Below are positions 48,796 to 57,539 of a DNA stretch of 64,000 bases, piece by piece. The notes below the pieces were generated by a model that worked only from the letters and a program-made list of their open reading frames with translations, was not told the DNA's origin and ran no database searches. Source of the DNA: Lachancea thermotolerans CBS 6340 (Eukaryota > Ascomycota > Saccharomycetes > Saccharomycetales > Saccharomycetaceae); the NCBI RefSeq assembly GCF_000142805.1, contig NC_013083.1, positions 1,612,001-1,676,000 on the forward strand. The letters are read 5' to 3'. The position numbers were made by a program, and so were the translations under genes. Numbering within the stretch: the first letter of the stretch is position 1; every line of letters begins with the position of its first letter.

Positions 48796-49293
48796 ATCCA
48801 ACTCGAAACAAGATATAATATGGTGTGAAACCCATCTCATCCAAGTTCAAGGTTCCTAACATCGCGCCCAGAGTGTATTAGTAGCACAACTTAAGTGATA
48901 AGATTTCAAGATTCTACGAACTATTGCAGGTCTTTTAAGACAGCATTGAAACCTCGGCCTACCTTGGTCATCGCTGCGTCCCAAAAAAAGCATGAACTTT
49001 ACGGATTGGGTTGCTTATCACGAAACTCCTTATTTAATGGATTCAACAAGTGGATAAAACTCATATATATGTATTTTGTCTATAATCGCGGAAGTTCTGA
49101 GCCACTCTCTGCCAGCTCTCAACGCTGAAGGCCTGTTTTTAGTATTTTGGAGTATCAAAGGCACTTGTCACTGTGAATTTGGCATCTGTATTATCAAAAA
49201 AATTTATACATTCTTCTTGCCCTTGACACCACGATCTCAGTAGAGCTCCACTTTGTAAGGAAGCAAGGCTAAATCAAAAACACGCTCGCTGGC
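48796..49293. promoter_or_regulatory. Rdx 3' region and EMP46/47 promoter
   Basis: 498 bp between two plus-strand genes, AT-rich with TATATATG near 49064 and A/T runs near 49195. No further feature is supported. Confidence 0.3.
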
Positions 49294-50577
49294 ATGCTAG
49301 TGCAACACTTGTGGACTCTCGCGGCGTTTGCGCAGCTAGGTTTGGCGCACTCGAAGCCTAAAACAGAAGAGCAATTGTTGAATAATGATTTCTCTCTGCC
49401 GGATCTGATCCAGACAAAAAAGCTACCGGACGCGTGGGTTCCTGGCGAAAATGCGGTTCTGGAAGAGGGCAGAGTGGTACTCACCCCCAAGAAATCATCT
49501 AAGGGCTCATTATGGACCAAAAATGCTTATACTCTGGGGACTTCCTTTACAGCAGAGTGGACCGTGAGAAGCACTAACCACAGAGGCAAGTCGCCAGGTG
49601 GTCTGGCTTTGTGGTTCGTGAACGCCAACAGCCCACAGGATACGGAGCTGTTCAATGGTCCCTCTAAATTTGAAGGTCTACAGCTCTTAATTGACAATAA
49701 CGGGGAGTTAGAAAGCACTCTTCGTGGCCAACTGAACGATGGAACTCAACAATTTACCAGTGCAAATATCTACGACAAGACCTTCGGCTCGTGTTTGCTT
49801 GCCTACCAGGACTCGACGGTTCCTCTCACCGTAAGACTAACATATGATTCCGCAAACGAACATTTCTTTAAAGTTCAAGTTGACAACAGGGTCTGCTTTC
49901 AAACCAAGAAAATCCACTTTCCAGCTGAAAATTACAAATTTGGTATCACTGCGACAAATGCAGACAACGAAGAATCTTTTGAGTTGCTTCAACTCGAGGT
50001 TTTCGATGGAGTTTTGGAAGAAGCTCTGAAACCAAATGCCAACGCCATGGAACAACCTAAGCTCTTTACAAAGCTTGTAAACGAAAAAACTGGAGACGAA
50101 GAGCTAAGAGAGACTTCTCCGTTAGAAATGGCTGCCGCTGGAACCGCCATCACCAACAATGATTTACTCAAGAAGATGAATAGATTAGAGGGTAAAATAT
50201 TGGCAAATGATATCGGTATTTTAGCAAGTACTATTGACGAGCTTATCCAGGTTCAGAAGCAACAAGCCAAAAACCTTGAGAAAGTGCTTGCCATGCTGGG
50301 CTCTAAATCAATAGGGCAAGAAAGCACGGACAGTACCGGAGACGAGTCATTCAAAGACTTCTTTAAGCTGGACGAAAAGCTTGAAAAGTTGCTCACGGAG
50401 CAGCGTAAGCTCAGAGAAGCTTCAAAAACTCATACATCCTCTAACGGGGGACCTCATATTGATGAGGTTGTCCGGAAGCTCACAATTTGGCTAATTCCCC
50501 TGGTTGCCGTGATGATGGTGATGGCTTACTACACCTTCAGAATCCGTCAAGAAATTGTCAAGACAAAACTTTTATGA
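49294..50577 (+). CDS. EMP47: Emp46/Emp47 L-type lectin cargo receptor
   Basis: A 427-residue type I membrane protein with a signal peptide (about 1-18), an L-type lectin domain (about 28-240; WTVRSTNHRGKSPGGLALWF), a coiled-coil stalk (about 290-380), a membrane segment (about 398-415) and a tail ending KTKLL, a dilysine-type ER-return signal. Emp46 and Emp47 carry glycoproteins from ER to Golgi in S. cerevisiae. They are a duplicate pair (YLR080W, YFL048C), and this is the single ortholog next to SIC1's and SWP82's neighbours. The tail is closer to Emp47. Confidence 0.94.
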   Translation: MLVQHLWTLAAFAQLGLAHSKPKTEEQLLNNDFSLPDLIQTKKLPDAWVPGENAVLEEGRVVLTPKKSSKGSLWTKNAYTLGTSFTAEWTVRSTNHRGKSPGGLALWFVNANSPQDTELFNGPSKFEGLQLLIDNNGELESTLRGQLNDGTQQFTSANIYDKTFGSCLLAYQDSTVPLTVRLTYDSANEHFFKVQVDNRVCFQTKKIHFPAENYKFGITATNADNEESFELLQLEVFDGVLEEALKPNANAMEQPKLFTKLVNEKTGDEELRETSPLEMAAAGTAITNNDLLKKMNRLEGKILANDIGILASTIDELIQVQKQQAKNLEKVLAMLGSKSIGQESTDSTGDESFKDFFKLDEKLEKLLTEQRKLREASKTHTSSNGGPHIDEVVRKLTIWLIPLVAVMMVMAYYTFRIRQEIVKTKLL

Positions 50578-50673
50578 ATTGAGCGTCATCTGTTTTCGTG
50601 GTCAAAAATGTGCTAATGGGATTTTGACTCTCGCGTTAACAACCTCTTGTGCATTATATGTAGGTATCATTCA

Positions 50674-52230
50674 TTATTCACTAATATAAGGTGGTTTTAG
50701 ACCTGTGATGTTAGAGTGCCCAAGGAAGTTGGGATTCGGTACTCTTCTAATGGTCGTTACTTGCTCTCTATCGTTGGCTTCATCTAGAGTTCTGACAACT
50801 TCAATGTGGGTCTCGAGTTCCTTGAGGTACTTTTGCATGACAGCAGACGCATTTTGTTGCGTAGTTCCAATTGGAACTCCAGCTTTGTATTGCCAATACT
50901 TTGTCCACCTTGTTTTGCGAGTTCGTCTGGCTTTTTGAAGGCCAGTATTCACGTAGACTGAGTCATGGATATGCTGCATTTCGTTTATCTCATTTGGAGT
51001 TAAGCTCTTCAGACGCTCAACTATAGACCAGCTGTCATGGATGGGAAGGCCCTTCGAGGAATAAGTGCACGTATCGCTAGGGTCTGATCTCACAGGCATC
51101 TCGAACTTCCAGCCATTCACATTCAAGGTTACGTCGTGACTAGAGCTTGACCCCGAGCTTTGAGTGCCGCTGTTTTTGTCAAGCTTTGGGCCCGCTAGTG
51201 GATACAGAATTCCACTCAAGAGTCGCTTGTCACTTTTGCTGGCAGTTTCAGACGGCGCCGGCTGAGAGGTGTTGAAGGGGGAGGGTAGTGCGCCTATGGG
51301 AGTATCCTGCGTTCCAGCTTGTATTGCAGCCTGGAGGGACGTCTTGCCATGATATTTTGGTAGCTTGAACTGGGCACTGAGCTCCAGGGATCCTGTGATG
51401 TTTTGCCCGGGGACTATGACACTAAGATGTTCTCCTTGTGTAAGATCACGCGCGTACTCTTGACGCAGCTCCCATGAAGGCTGCTCTGAGACTATTTGAT
51501 AGGAGGGCTCGTTCGGGATGTCACAATCTAAGATTTTGCTTGTTTCATCAGAGGTTGCAGAAGGTTTAAGTGTAAGAAGCACCTTAAGTATTTTCGATTT
51601 GATGGCGAACACTCTGTGGTGAGGAAGGAAGCCCTGCTCCTTCGTTATTTGTTCCCAGTAATCATCAACTAGCCTGGTGCCGCCCACAACTACCCTAGCA
51701 CCGAAGAGCATGAAAGCAGATTTTGCAGTCACGAAGCAGATGTCATCATTAGCCTCTTCGCTAGAACACAGGCGATTTTCTTTCAAGAATTCAAGCTCTT
51801 CAGGGCTAGCTTTTACGCCATAGAGTTGCGCATTCTGGTGCAGGAACTCCGCAGAACTCAGCGCACTTTCAAGGCACTTTATCAAGTCTTTAACTAGCAC
51901 GTAGACTGCATGAGGCCTGCTTGGTAACGTAAAAGTTGGAAAAAGGAAGTTCCTGCTTCCTAGCAGATCCCCTTTTCTATTTATCTTTGCTTCACCCTGC
52001 TGATCGCCTCTAGCGATGACATAGCAGTCCCCGGTATCAGCAATACGTTCTCTTATCACATACGTAGGCAGCATTGGTGACCTGTTTGGCGGTTCACTGA
52101 GCGGGCCCAGCGAGAGGCCGGGATCGTTATAAATTAGCAAAGCATGTTTAAGTAAGTACAGCTCGTGCTCCTTTGCTAATTCTTCAGTGAAGTAGTTCAC
52201 CGTGCCCCGAGAGGTATCTTTGCTAGCCAT
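50674..52230 (-). CDS. SWP82: Swp82, SWI/SNF subunit (Rsc7/Swp82 family)
   Basis: A 518-residue protein. The conserved Rsc7/Swp82 core covers about residues 30-235: EINRKGDLLG-type strand (here AKINRKGDLLGSRNFLFPTF), SRPHAVYVLVKDLIKCL and FMLFGARVVVGGTRLVDDYW. The middle is Ser-rich and variable; a C-terminal conserved segment (about 395-470) includes NEMQHIHDSVYVNTGLQKAR and RKTRWTKYWQYK. By synteny it is the YFL049W ortholog (Swp82, SWI/SNF) rather than Npl6/Rsc7 (RSC). It is the last gene in the VI/XII syntenic block. Confidence 0.88.
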   Translation of the reverse strand: MASKDTSRGTVNYFTEELAKEHELYLLKHALLIYNDPGLSLGPLSEPPNRSPMLPTYVIRERIADTGDCYVIARGDQQGEAKINRKGDLLGSRNFLFPTFTLPSRPHAVYVLVKDLIKCLESALSSAEFLHQNAQLYGVKASPEELEFLKENRLCSSEEANDDICFVTAKSAFMLFGARVVVGGTRLVDDYWEQITKEQGFLPHHRVFAIKSKILKVLLTLKPSATSDETSKILDCDIPNEPSYQIVSEQPSWELRQEYARDLTQGEHLSVIVPGQNITGSLELSAQFKLPKYHGKTSLQAAIQAGTQDTPIGALPSPFNTSQPAPSETASKSDKRLLSGILYPLAGPKLDKNSGTQSSGSSSSHDVTLNVNGWKFEMPVRSDPSDTCTYSSKGLPIHDSWSIVERLKSLTPNEINEMQHIHDSVYVNTGLQKARRTRKTRWTKYWQYKAGVPIGTTQQNASAVMQKYLKELETHIEVVRTLDEANDREQVTTIRRVPNPNFLGHSNITGLKPPYISE

Positions 52231-53122
52231 TAATTGAGGCCAGTGTTGGCTTCTGCTTAGGGTAAGTTGCTAATTTCAGCTTGGTAGTCTTGTTTTGGAA
52301 GATAGTTTTTCAAATAATTTCTGGGACACATCGGCAATTGAAAACATATCTTTCTGTGAACGTTTGGCTCCGCATGTATGCGATTAGCCGGCCTCTTGGC
52401 ATGAAGTTCCCATGTTCCGCGCATTTGCGCAGCTAACTCTTCTGATCGCCACTATGGTTATGGCGTGGGAGATACGATGTTCAAATTCTCGTACTTGCAT
52501 TATACGACATGGCCTCGTAGCATGCAGCGGCGACGAAGCGTCTGACTCTAAGGTAAAGCCTCTTGAACTCAAGGCACTCATATTCACAATTCAAACTATT
52601 GGCGTGCAGATATTATCATGGCGTAGTCGGCTACGTCTCTCTTCTCTCAACACAGCACCATCTATTGCATCAGCAGCATTAACTCTTCAGTTTCACGAGG
52701 CGTTATTGCAGTCTCTTGGCAGCGTGTCCAACATCAGAAGATAGCAACTGAGAATTATCTCTCGAGTCATGAGGCTGCCATTGGGTGTTCTGGTAAACAA
52801 TATTCATATCCGATGGAAGTAATTGGCAACCTTTGTTTGCGGTTAATACAAGTTGCACTACGGTAAACTAAATCAAGTTTATAGAAAGGTTTACTTCTCC
52901 TATAGCTGGATGGCTCACGCTATAGCTTCATGGGTGCGATTTGTCACCAACTCTCAACTCTTAAAGTTATTGTTGAGATTCAAACATTAATTCCTTGGCT
53001 CTGGGTAAAAAAAAGATCTAGTATCTTATCAGTGTTTAAAAGGGCGACTTAAAGAATGATCATAAACTTTCACTTTATAAATTTACAGCTGCCTCTATGC
53101 AGTTATATATAATGTTAACAGT
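52231..53122. other. SWP82 promoter / ARG4 3' region; synteny break
   Basis: 892 bp spanning the point where chromosome VI/XII order gives way to ARG4. It holds one 110-codon plus-strand frame, listed separately, and AT-rich sequence near 52960-53115. No tRNA, repeat or transposon end was recognised. Confidence 0.5.
52412..52744 (+). CDS. Possible small secreted protein, unknown
   Basis: A 110-codon ATG frame. The start MFRAFAQLTLLIATMVMAWE looks like a signal peptide, cleaved perhaps after Ala 18. The rest has three cysteines near 23-38 (RCSNSRTCIIRHGLVACSG), then a hydrophobic mid-part and no obvious domain. It lies in the SWP82-ARG4 spacer. It may be a real species-specific gene or a chance frame; codon use shows no strong bias. 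Confidence 0.3.
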   Translation: MFRAFAQLTLLIATMVMAWEIRCSNSRTCIIRHGLVACSGDEASDSKVKPLELKALIFTIQTIGVQILSWRSRLRLSSLNTAPSIASAALTLQFHEALLQSLGSVSNIRR

Positions 53123-54520
53123 TCAAGAACTCAGTTCGGCTCTCAATTTTTGAATCTGTTTTAAAACCGCTGATTTAGCAGTGCCGCCAGTAGCAGTCCT
53201 TCTTTCGACAGAAACCTCGAAGTCGAAAACATCGACCACATCATCGCCGAAACGAGAGTCAATTTCTTTATACTGCTCAACGCTGATCTTGTCGATCCCG
53301 GAGAGGTTCAGTTCTTCGGCCTTTCTAACAGCCTCACCTGAGATGTGATGGGTTTCACGGAAGGGAACACCCTTTCTAACCAGGTAATCAGCCAAGTCGG
53401 TGGCCAGCATATCCATGGTCAGGGCTTTGTACATGCTCTCCTTGTTGATGGTCAACGTAGAAATGACTCCTGTTGCGATAAGAATGGAATGTTCCACAGT
53501 TAGAAGAGCGTCGAATAGTGGCTCCTTGTCCTCTTGCATGTCTTTGTTGTAGGTGGAAGGGATCGACTTCAAAGACATCATGAAGCCGGAAAGAGAGCCG
53601 AAAACTCTACCAGACTTGCCTCTCAAAAGTTCTAGAGAGTCGGGGTTTTTCTTCTGTGGCATCAGCGAAGAGCCAGTACTGTAGGCATCAGAAAGCTTCA
53701 CGAAGTTGAACTCCGCAGTAGAATAGATAATCAGGTCCTCGCTGAATCTAGAAATGTGGTTCATAAAAAGGGAGCACCAGAACAAGATCTCCACAACGAA
53801 ATCTCTGTCTGAGACAGCCTGCAAGGAATTCCCAATGACGCCGTCGAAGCCCAGTCTTTCAGCGATGTGCTCCCTGTCGATTCCGTATGGGTGGCCAGCC
53901 AGGGCGCCACAACCCAGGGGAGACACGTTGAGTCTTTCTCTGATTTGCTTCAGTCTCTTGAAGTCCTCAGTGAAGTAGGTAGCATACAAGTTGAGCCAGT
54001 GCGACCATCTGATAGGCTGAGCCCTTTGCAGGTGGGTGTAGCCGGGCATCAGCGCGTCGATTTCCTGCTCGGCTCTCTGCAAAATGGCGCCGACCAGGTC
54101 CTTGAGGATCTTGGCCATGTTGTCTAGAGCTTCGCGGCAGTAGATTCTCATGTCCGTAGCGACCTGGTCGTTTCTGGATCTACCAGTGTGCACCTTGCCT
54201 GCGATGTGTCTGCCAATGATTTCGCCAAGTCTTCTCTCGTTTGCAGTGTGGATGTCCTCGTCGCCGTCCTTCTCGACAAATGAGTTGCTGGCCCATTCAC
54301 CACGAATAATTTCCAGGCCTCTGTGGATCTCGTCCAGTTCTTCCTGGGTCAGTAGACCGGCCTTAAGGAGCCCCTCAGTGTAGTACTTGGAATTGTCCAA
54401 GTCTGCGTTGTACATCTTCTGATCGTATGGTAACGACGCATTGTACAAGTTCATCAGGGGGTCAGTTTCCCCCGTGAATCTGCCACCCCATAGCTTCAAT
54501 TCCGATTTGTTGCCAGACAT
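53123..54520 (-). CDS. ARG4: Argininosuccinate lyase
   Basis: A 465-residue enzyme of the fumarase/aspartase superfamily, last step of arginine synthesis (argininosuccinate to arginine and fumarate), cytosolic tetramer. The signature [12 protein letters not shown] contains the catalytic Ser; [16 protein letters not shown] and [12 protein letters not shown] are the other conserved regions. Length and sequence match S. cerevisiae Arg4 (463). In S. cerevisiae it lies on chromosome VIII (YHR018C), so synteny is broken here. Gcn4-like sites precede the ATG. Codon bias is moderately strong. Confidence 0.98.
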   Translation of the reverse strand: MSGNKSELKLWGGRFTGETDPLMNLYNASLPYDQKMYNADLDNSKYYTEGLLKAGLLTQEELDEIHRGLEIIRGEWASNSFVEKDGDEDIHTANERRLGEIIGRHIAGKVHTGRSRNDQVATDMRIYCREALDNMAKILKDLVGAILQRAEQEIDALMPGYTHLQRAQPIRWSHWLNLYATYFTEDFKRLKQIRERLNVSPLGCGALAGHPYGIDREHIAERLGFDGVIGNSLQAVSDRDFVVEILFWCSLFMNHISRFSEDLIIYSTAEFNFVKLSDAYSTGSSLMPQKKNPDSLELLRGKSGRVFGSLSGFMMSLKSIPSTYNKDMQEDKEPLFDALLTVEHSILIATGVISTLTINKESMYKALTMDMLATDLADYLVRKGVPFRETHHISGEAVRKAEELNLSGIDKISVEQYKEIDSRFGDDVVDVFDFEVSVERRTATGGTAKSAVLKQIQKLRAELSS

Positions 54521-55350
54521 TTTGGTCTTAGAGAGTTGATCACAAGCACGAGCAAGTTCGCGTCAGGCTTGGCTTTTAAAGTTCAAAAAGTTAGTCATAA
54601 TTTTGATAGGCAAAAATACAGGAACCCTTCATATCAGAGATAATGAGCAAGATGGGCTGCGAAAGAGTCAATAAAGAAAATTCCAGCTTGAGTTTTCTCA
54701 GATTCCGTGGGAAAAAAGCTCTGGAGGACCAGAAGGACGTCGTACCCAGATACGCTCCACAAATTCCTCTTCCAAGCATGCACAAGCGGCCGAGGGCTGC
54801 ACACGTGAGAAACGTCTTCCTCGTCGAGATTGCGACTCTAGCGCCTGTTTCGCACAGAAGTTGGGAGCGGCCTGCGCCAAAAATAGGGCTCCAGCACTCA
54901 TGTTTGGCAGCTGGGCCCGCGGCGGACCTGCACTCAAAGGGAACAAAGGGGTACACCAATATCCCTAATTAAGGGTCGCAGGGGCACAGCCTTATTGCTG
55001 TATGTGCACCATTGTGGTGTGAGCTTGGCTGCCATGGCGCCACCCCCACGCGGGCATCGCTACGCTCTCAGCGGCTGCGTATGGAACGTACTAGGACAGG
55101 GGATACCGGGGCACCGGATGGCTGTGCTCCATCGGCATAGGCAACCACTGCGAAGCGAGTTGCAAGGATCCCGGGATTGGAGAATTCTAATGACCATGGA
55201 ACACGCCAGGACGGACGCCGCAGGGTATATAAGCCAGCGGCGGTTGCCGAAAGGCCCAGGGCGCATTGCTGAGAAAGAGACGGCCACTGAAACTCTACAA
55301 CTCGCAAACACAGCAAACTACAACTCGCAAACACAACAAGCAGCATAGCT
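54521..55350. promoter_or_regulatory. ARG4/SDR divergent promoter
   Basis: 830 bp. On the ARG4 side, TTAGTCA (54591-54597) and GAGTCA (54665-54670; TGACTC on the ARG4 strand) fit Gcn4-type control. On the SDR side, TATATAA lies at 55226-55232. Two 23-bp tandem units, CTACAACTCGCAAACACARC-type (55295-55317 and 55318-55340), sit in the likely 5' leader with two mismatches. Minor frames near 54643-54972 are not called. Confidence 0.55.
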
Positions 55351-56259
55351 ATGGTATTCGGAATCAAGGCAACCGTCAAACGCAACAACAACCTCAAGTG
55401 GCAGCATGTGCCCGCGGACTCGCTGAAGCTCGCAGGGCTCAGGGCCCTGATCATCGGCGGGACCGGCGGCATCGGCCAGGGCATCAGCCGGCGCCTGCAC
55501 GCGCAAGGCGCAAGCGTGACCGTCGTGGGCCGGACGTACCGCGACGACGACATCGCGGACATACAGTTCATAGAAGCGGACCTGGAGCTCATGTCGGAGG
55601 CCAGCCGCGTGGGCCGCGAGCTCGCGGGGCAGCCCTTCGACCTGGTGCTGCTGACCGCGGGCATCGTGGCAGGCATGTCACGTGAGGAGACCGTGGAGGG
55701 CATTGAGCGCGACATGGCCGTGAGCTTCCTCAGCCGACTCGTCATCCTGCGCGCCATCCTGCCCGCGCTGGAGAGCGTGGACACGCACATCGTGGCCCAG
55801 CCCCGCGTCTTCGTGATGGGCTACCCGGGCGCGGGCGTGCTGGGCGACCCGGAGGACCTGAACTCGGACCGCACCTACAGCCCGGTCCGCGCCCACATGA
55901 ACACGGTCGCGTGCAACGAGGCCCTGGTGCTCGACTGCGCGCGCCGCTACCCGTGTGTGCGCTTCTACGGCCTCAACCCGGGCCTGATCAGGACCAACAT
56001 CCGCGACAACCTGCTGGCCGCGGGCAGCTGGAAGTCGCGTCTCGTCGAGGGCTTCATCGGCTACTGGTACCAGAGCGTGGACGAGTACGCGCAGCGCACG
56101 GCGCCGCTGCTGGTCACCCCGGCCCTGGAAAGCCATAGCCCGGCCTTCTTCAACGGCAAGGGCCAGGCCATCTACTCTCAGGGCTTCACCAACGAGCACG
56201 TGACGTGGCTCATTAAAAGCTCTGAGACCCTTGCACGCCGCGCCGGCGTTGCTCTGTAA
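55351..56259 (+). CDS. Short-chain dehydrogenase, YKL107W-like
   Basis: A 302-residue SDR. The cofactor motif GGTGGIGQG (about 35-43) and the strand after it (VTVVGRTYRDDDI) indicate a nucleotide-binding Rossmann fold. The active-site region reads NSDRTYSPVRAHMNTVACNE, so the usual YxxxK is YxxxR. PGLIRTNIRDNL is the conserved segment after it. From memory it most resembles S. cerevisiae YKL107W, reported as an aldehyde reductase, which also has a changed motif. GC content, especially at third positions, is far above its neighbours. Substrate is unknown. Confidence 0.8.
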   Translation: MVFGIKATVKRNNNLKWQHVPADSLKLAGLRALIIGGTGGIGQGISRRLHAQGASVTVVGRTYRDDDIADIQFIEADLELMSEASRVGRELAGQPFDLVLLTAGIVAGMSREETVEGIERDMAVSFLSRLVILRAILPALESVDTHIVAQPRVFVMGYPGAGVLGDPEDLNSDRTYSPVRAHMNTVACNEALVLDCARRYPCVRFYGLNPGLIRTNIRDNLLAAGSWKSRLVEGFIGYWYQSVDEYAQRTAPLLVTPALESHSPAFFNGKGQAIYSQGFTNEHVTWLIKSSETLARRAGVAL

Positions 56260-57539
56260 CGTGACCAGCCCCTTTCCCTCACAAATCACATGCAACTAGT
56301 CTCTGTCTACGTAATTACATAATAGTGGCCGAACAATCATTTAATCCACCCCGGGCCCGTATGAGTGCGACGCTTTCGACTCCGAGCTCTCTGCAAGACT
56401 ACGGACTTCACTGACAAAAAGCGCGACGCGAAAAATAAAATGCCGGGAAAACACGAGCACCGCACCCACTAGGCAAGAAGTCTATGCTTACTCCATCATC
56501 ACAGTGGCACCCTGAACACCAAATTTCCCGGGACGCGCCTCGAACCACGTTCACAGCGTGCGGCGTTCCTGCAGGCTCCGCTTAGAAAGCCCGCACAACG
56601 CCGCCACAGTGTCTTTGTTATGAGTCTCGCTTTTGCAGATAAACAATCCCTGGATTACATCAGCGCAGATCTCTCGGAATGCAGACGCTTGCGCAGCGTT
56701 TTTCAACAAACAGCGCCGCCGATGCCGGCCTCGGGGGCGGCTCTTAAACCCCTGCTGGCGGCTCTGTGATGCGCCTCGGCTCTCGACAAACGCGGTGTGT
56801 GCTGAGTCCACGAAACGGACTTCCGTTTTAAGTAAACGGAGATCATGGACCCCTCTCCCCCTAGAACCCTGCGTGCCGGCCAAGCGGCCCTGCATTCTCA
56901 ACCTGTTACACCATTACCACGCCAGGGTCCCAGGGCCAAGAATCATGTGAGGGTTTCTTTAGCGCGGCACCGCACTTGCGTGTTGGAGTGAGCGGGTGTC
57001 CGGGTGTTCCTGATTGGCGCTTGGAGCGGCTGCGGCGCAATCTGGGCACGGTGCACTGTTCTGGGACACAATTAAAGACCCCGGGCCGGGCTGCATTGGT
57101 GTGGGGGCTAGCGAGCCCTTTCTGGTGACCGCTGCGGCGCCGAGGCTGTCATAAGGCCGTATTTGGCCGATGCCGATGCATGTTAACGAATTCAGTGCTT
57201 GGGCATGCACAGAGCTGCTGCAAGGGGTACTATCCCGTGACGGGGCAGAGTTGGCGAACGGGCTAAACGGGCGTAAGAGCGCACGCGCGTGGTCAGCGAG
57301 AAAACTGGAAGCACGAAGAAGACTGGGGTCGAGAAGGTGCAGGATTGGGCAGGACGAGTGTGAGCGTATTGCGAGCGTATCACAAACGAAGCTAGAGGTG
57401 GCGTGCGTCCGGAAAGTTATAAATTCAGGGTCTTCTCGCGAGGGAAAAATCCTGGCAGTGCTGTTTTTTTTTGAGCTAACGGCCACCGACTATCGTTCGC
57501 TCACTTCCGCGTTATCCTCACCCCATACACTCGTTAAAT
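56260..57539. other. Long promoter region of the wall protein gene
   Basis: 1280 bp, GC-rich, with no supported gene. TATAAA at 57418-57423 lies 117 bp before the next ATG, and a T-run near 57464-57472 follows. Such long upstream regions are common for regulated adhesin genes. An out-of-phase frame crossing 57170-58141 is a shadow of the downstream gene. Confidence 0.45.

Noticed and set aside
54643-54972. 109-codon frame in the ARG4/SDR spacer
   Set aside because: No domain or signal, overlaps the ARG4 promoter, and the opposite strand has equally long frames.
56859-56870. 12-mer CCCTAGAACCCT shared with 63968-63979
   Set aside because: Shared 12-mers are expected by chance in 64 kb; flanks do not match.
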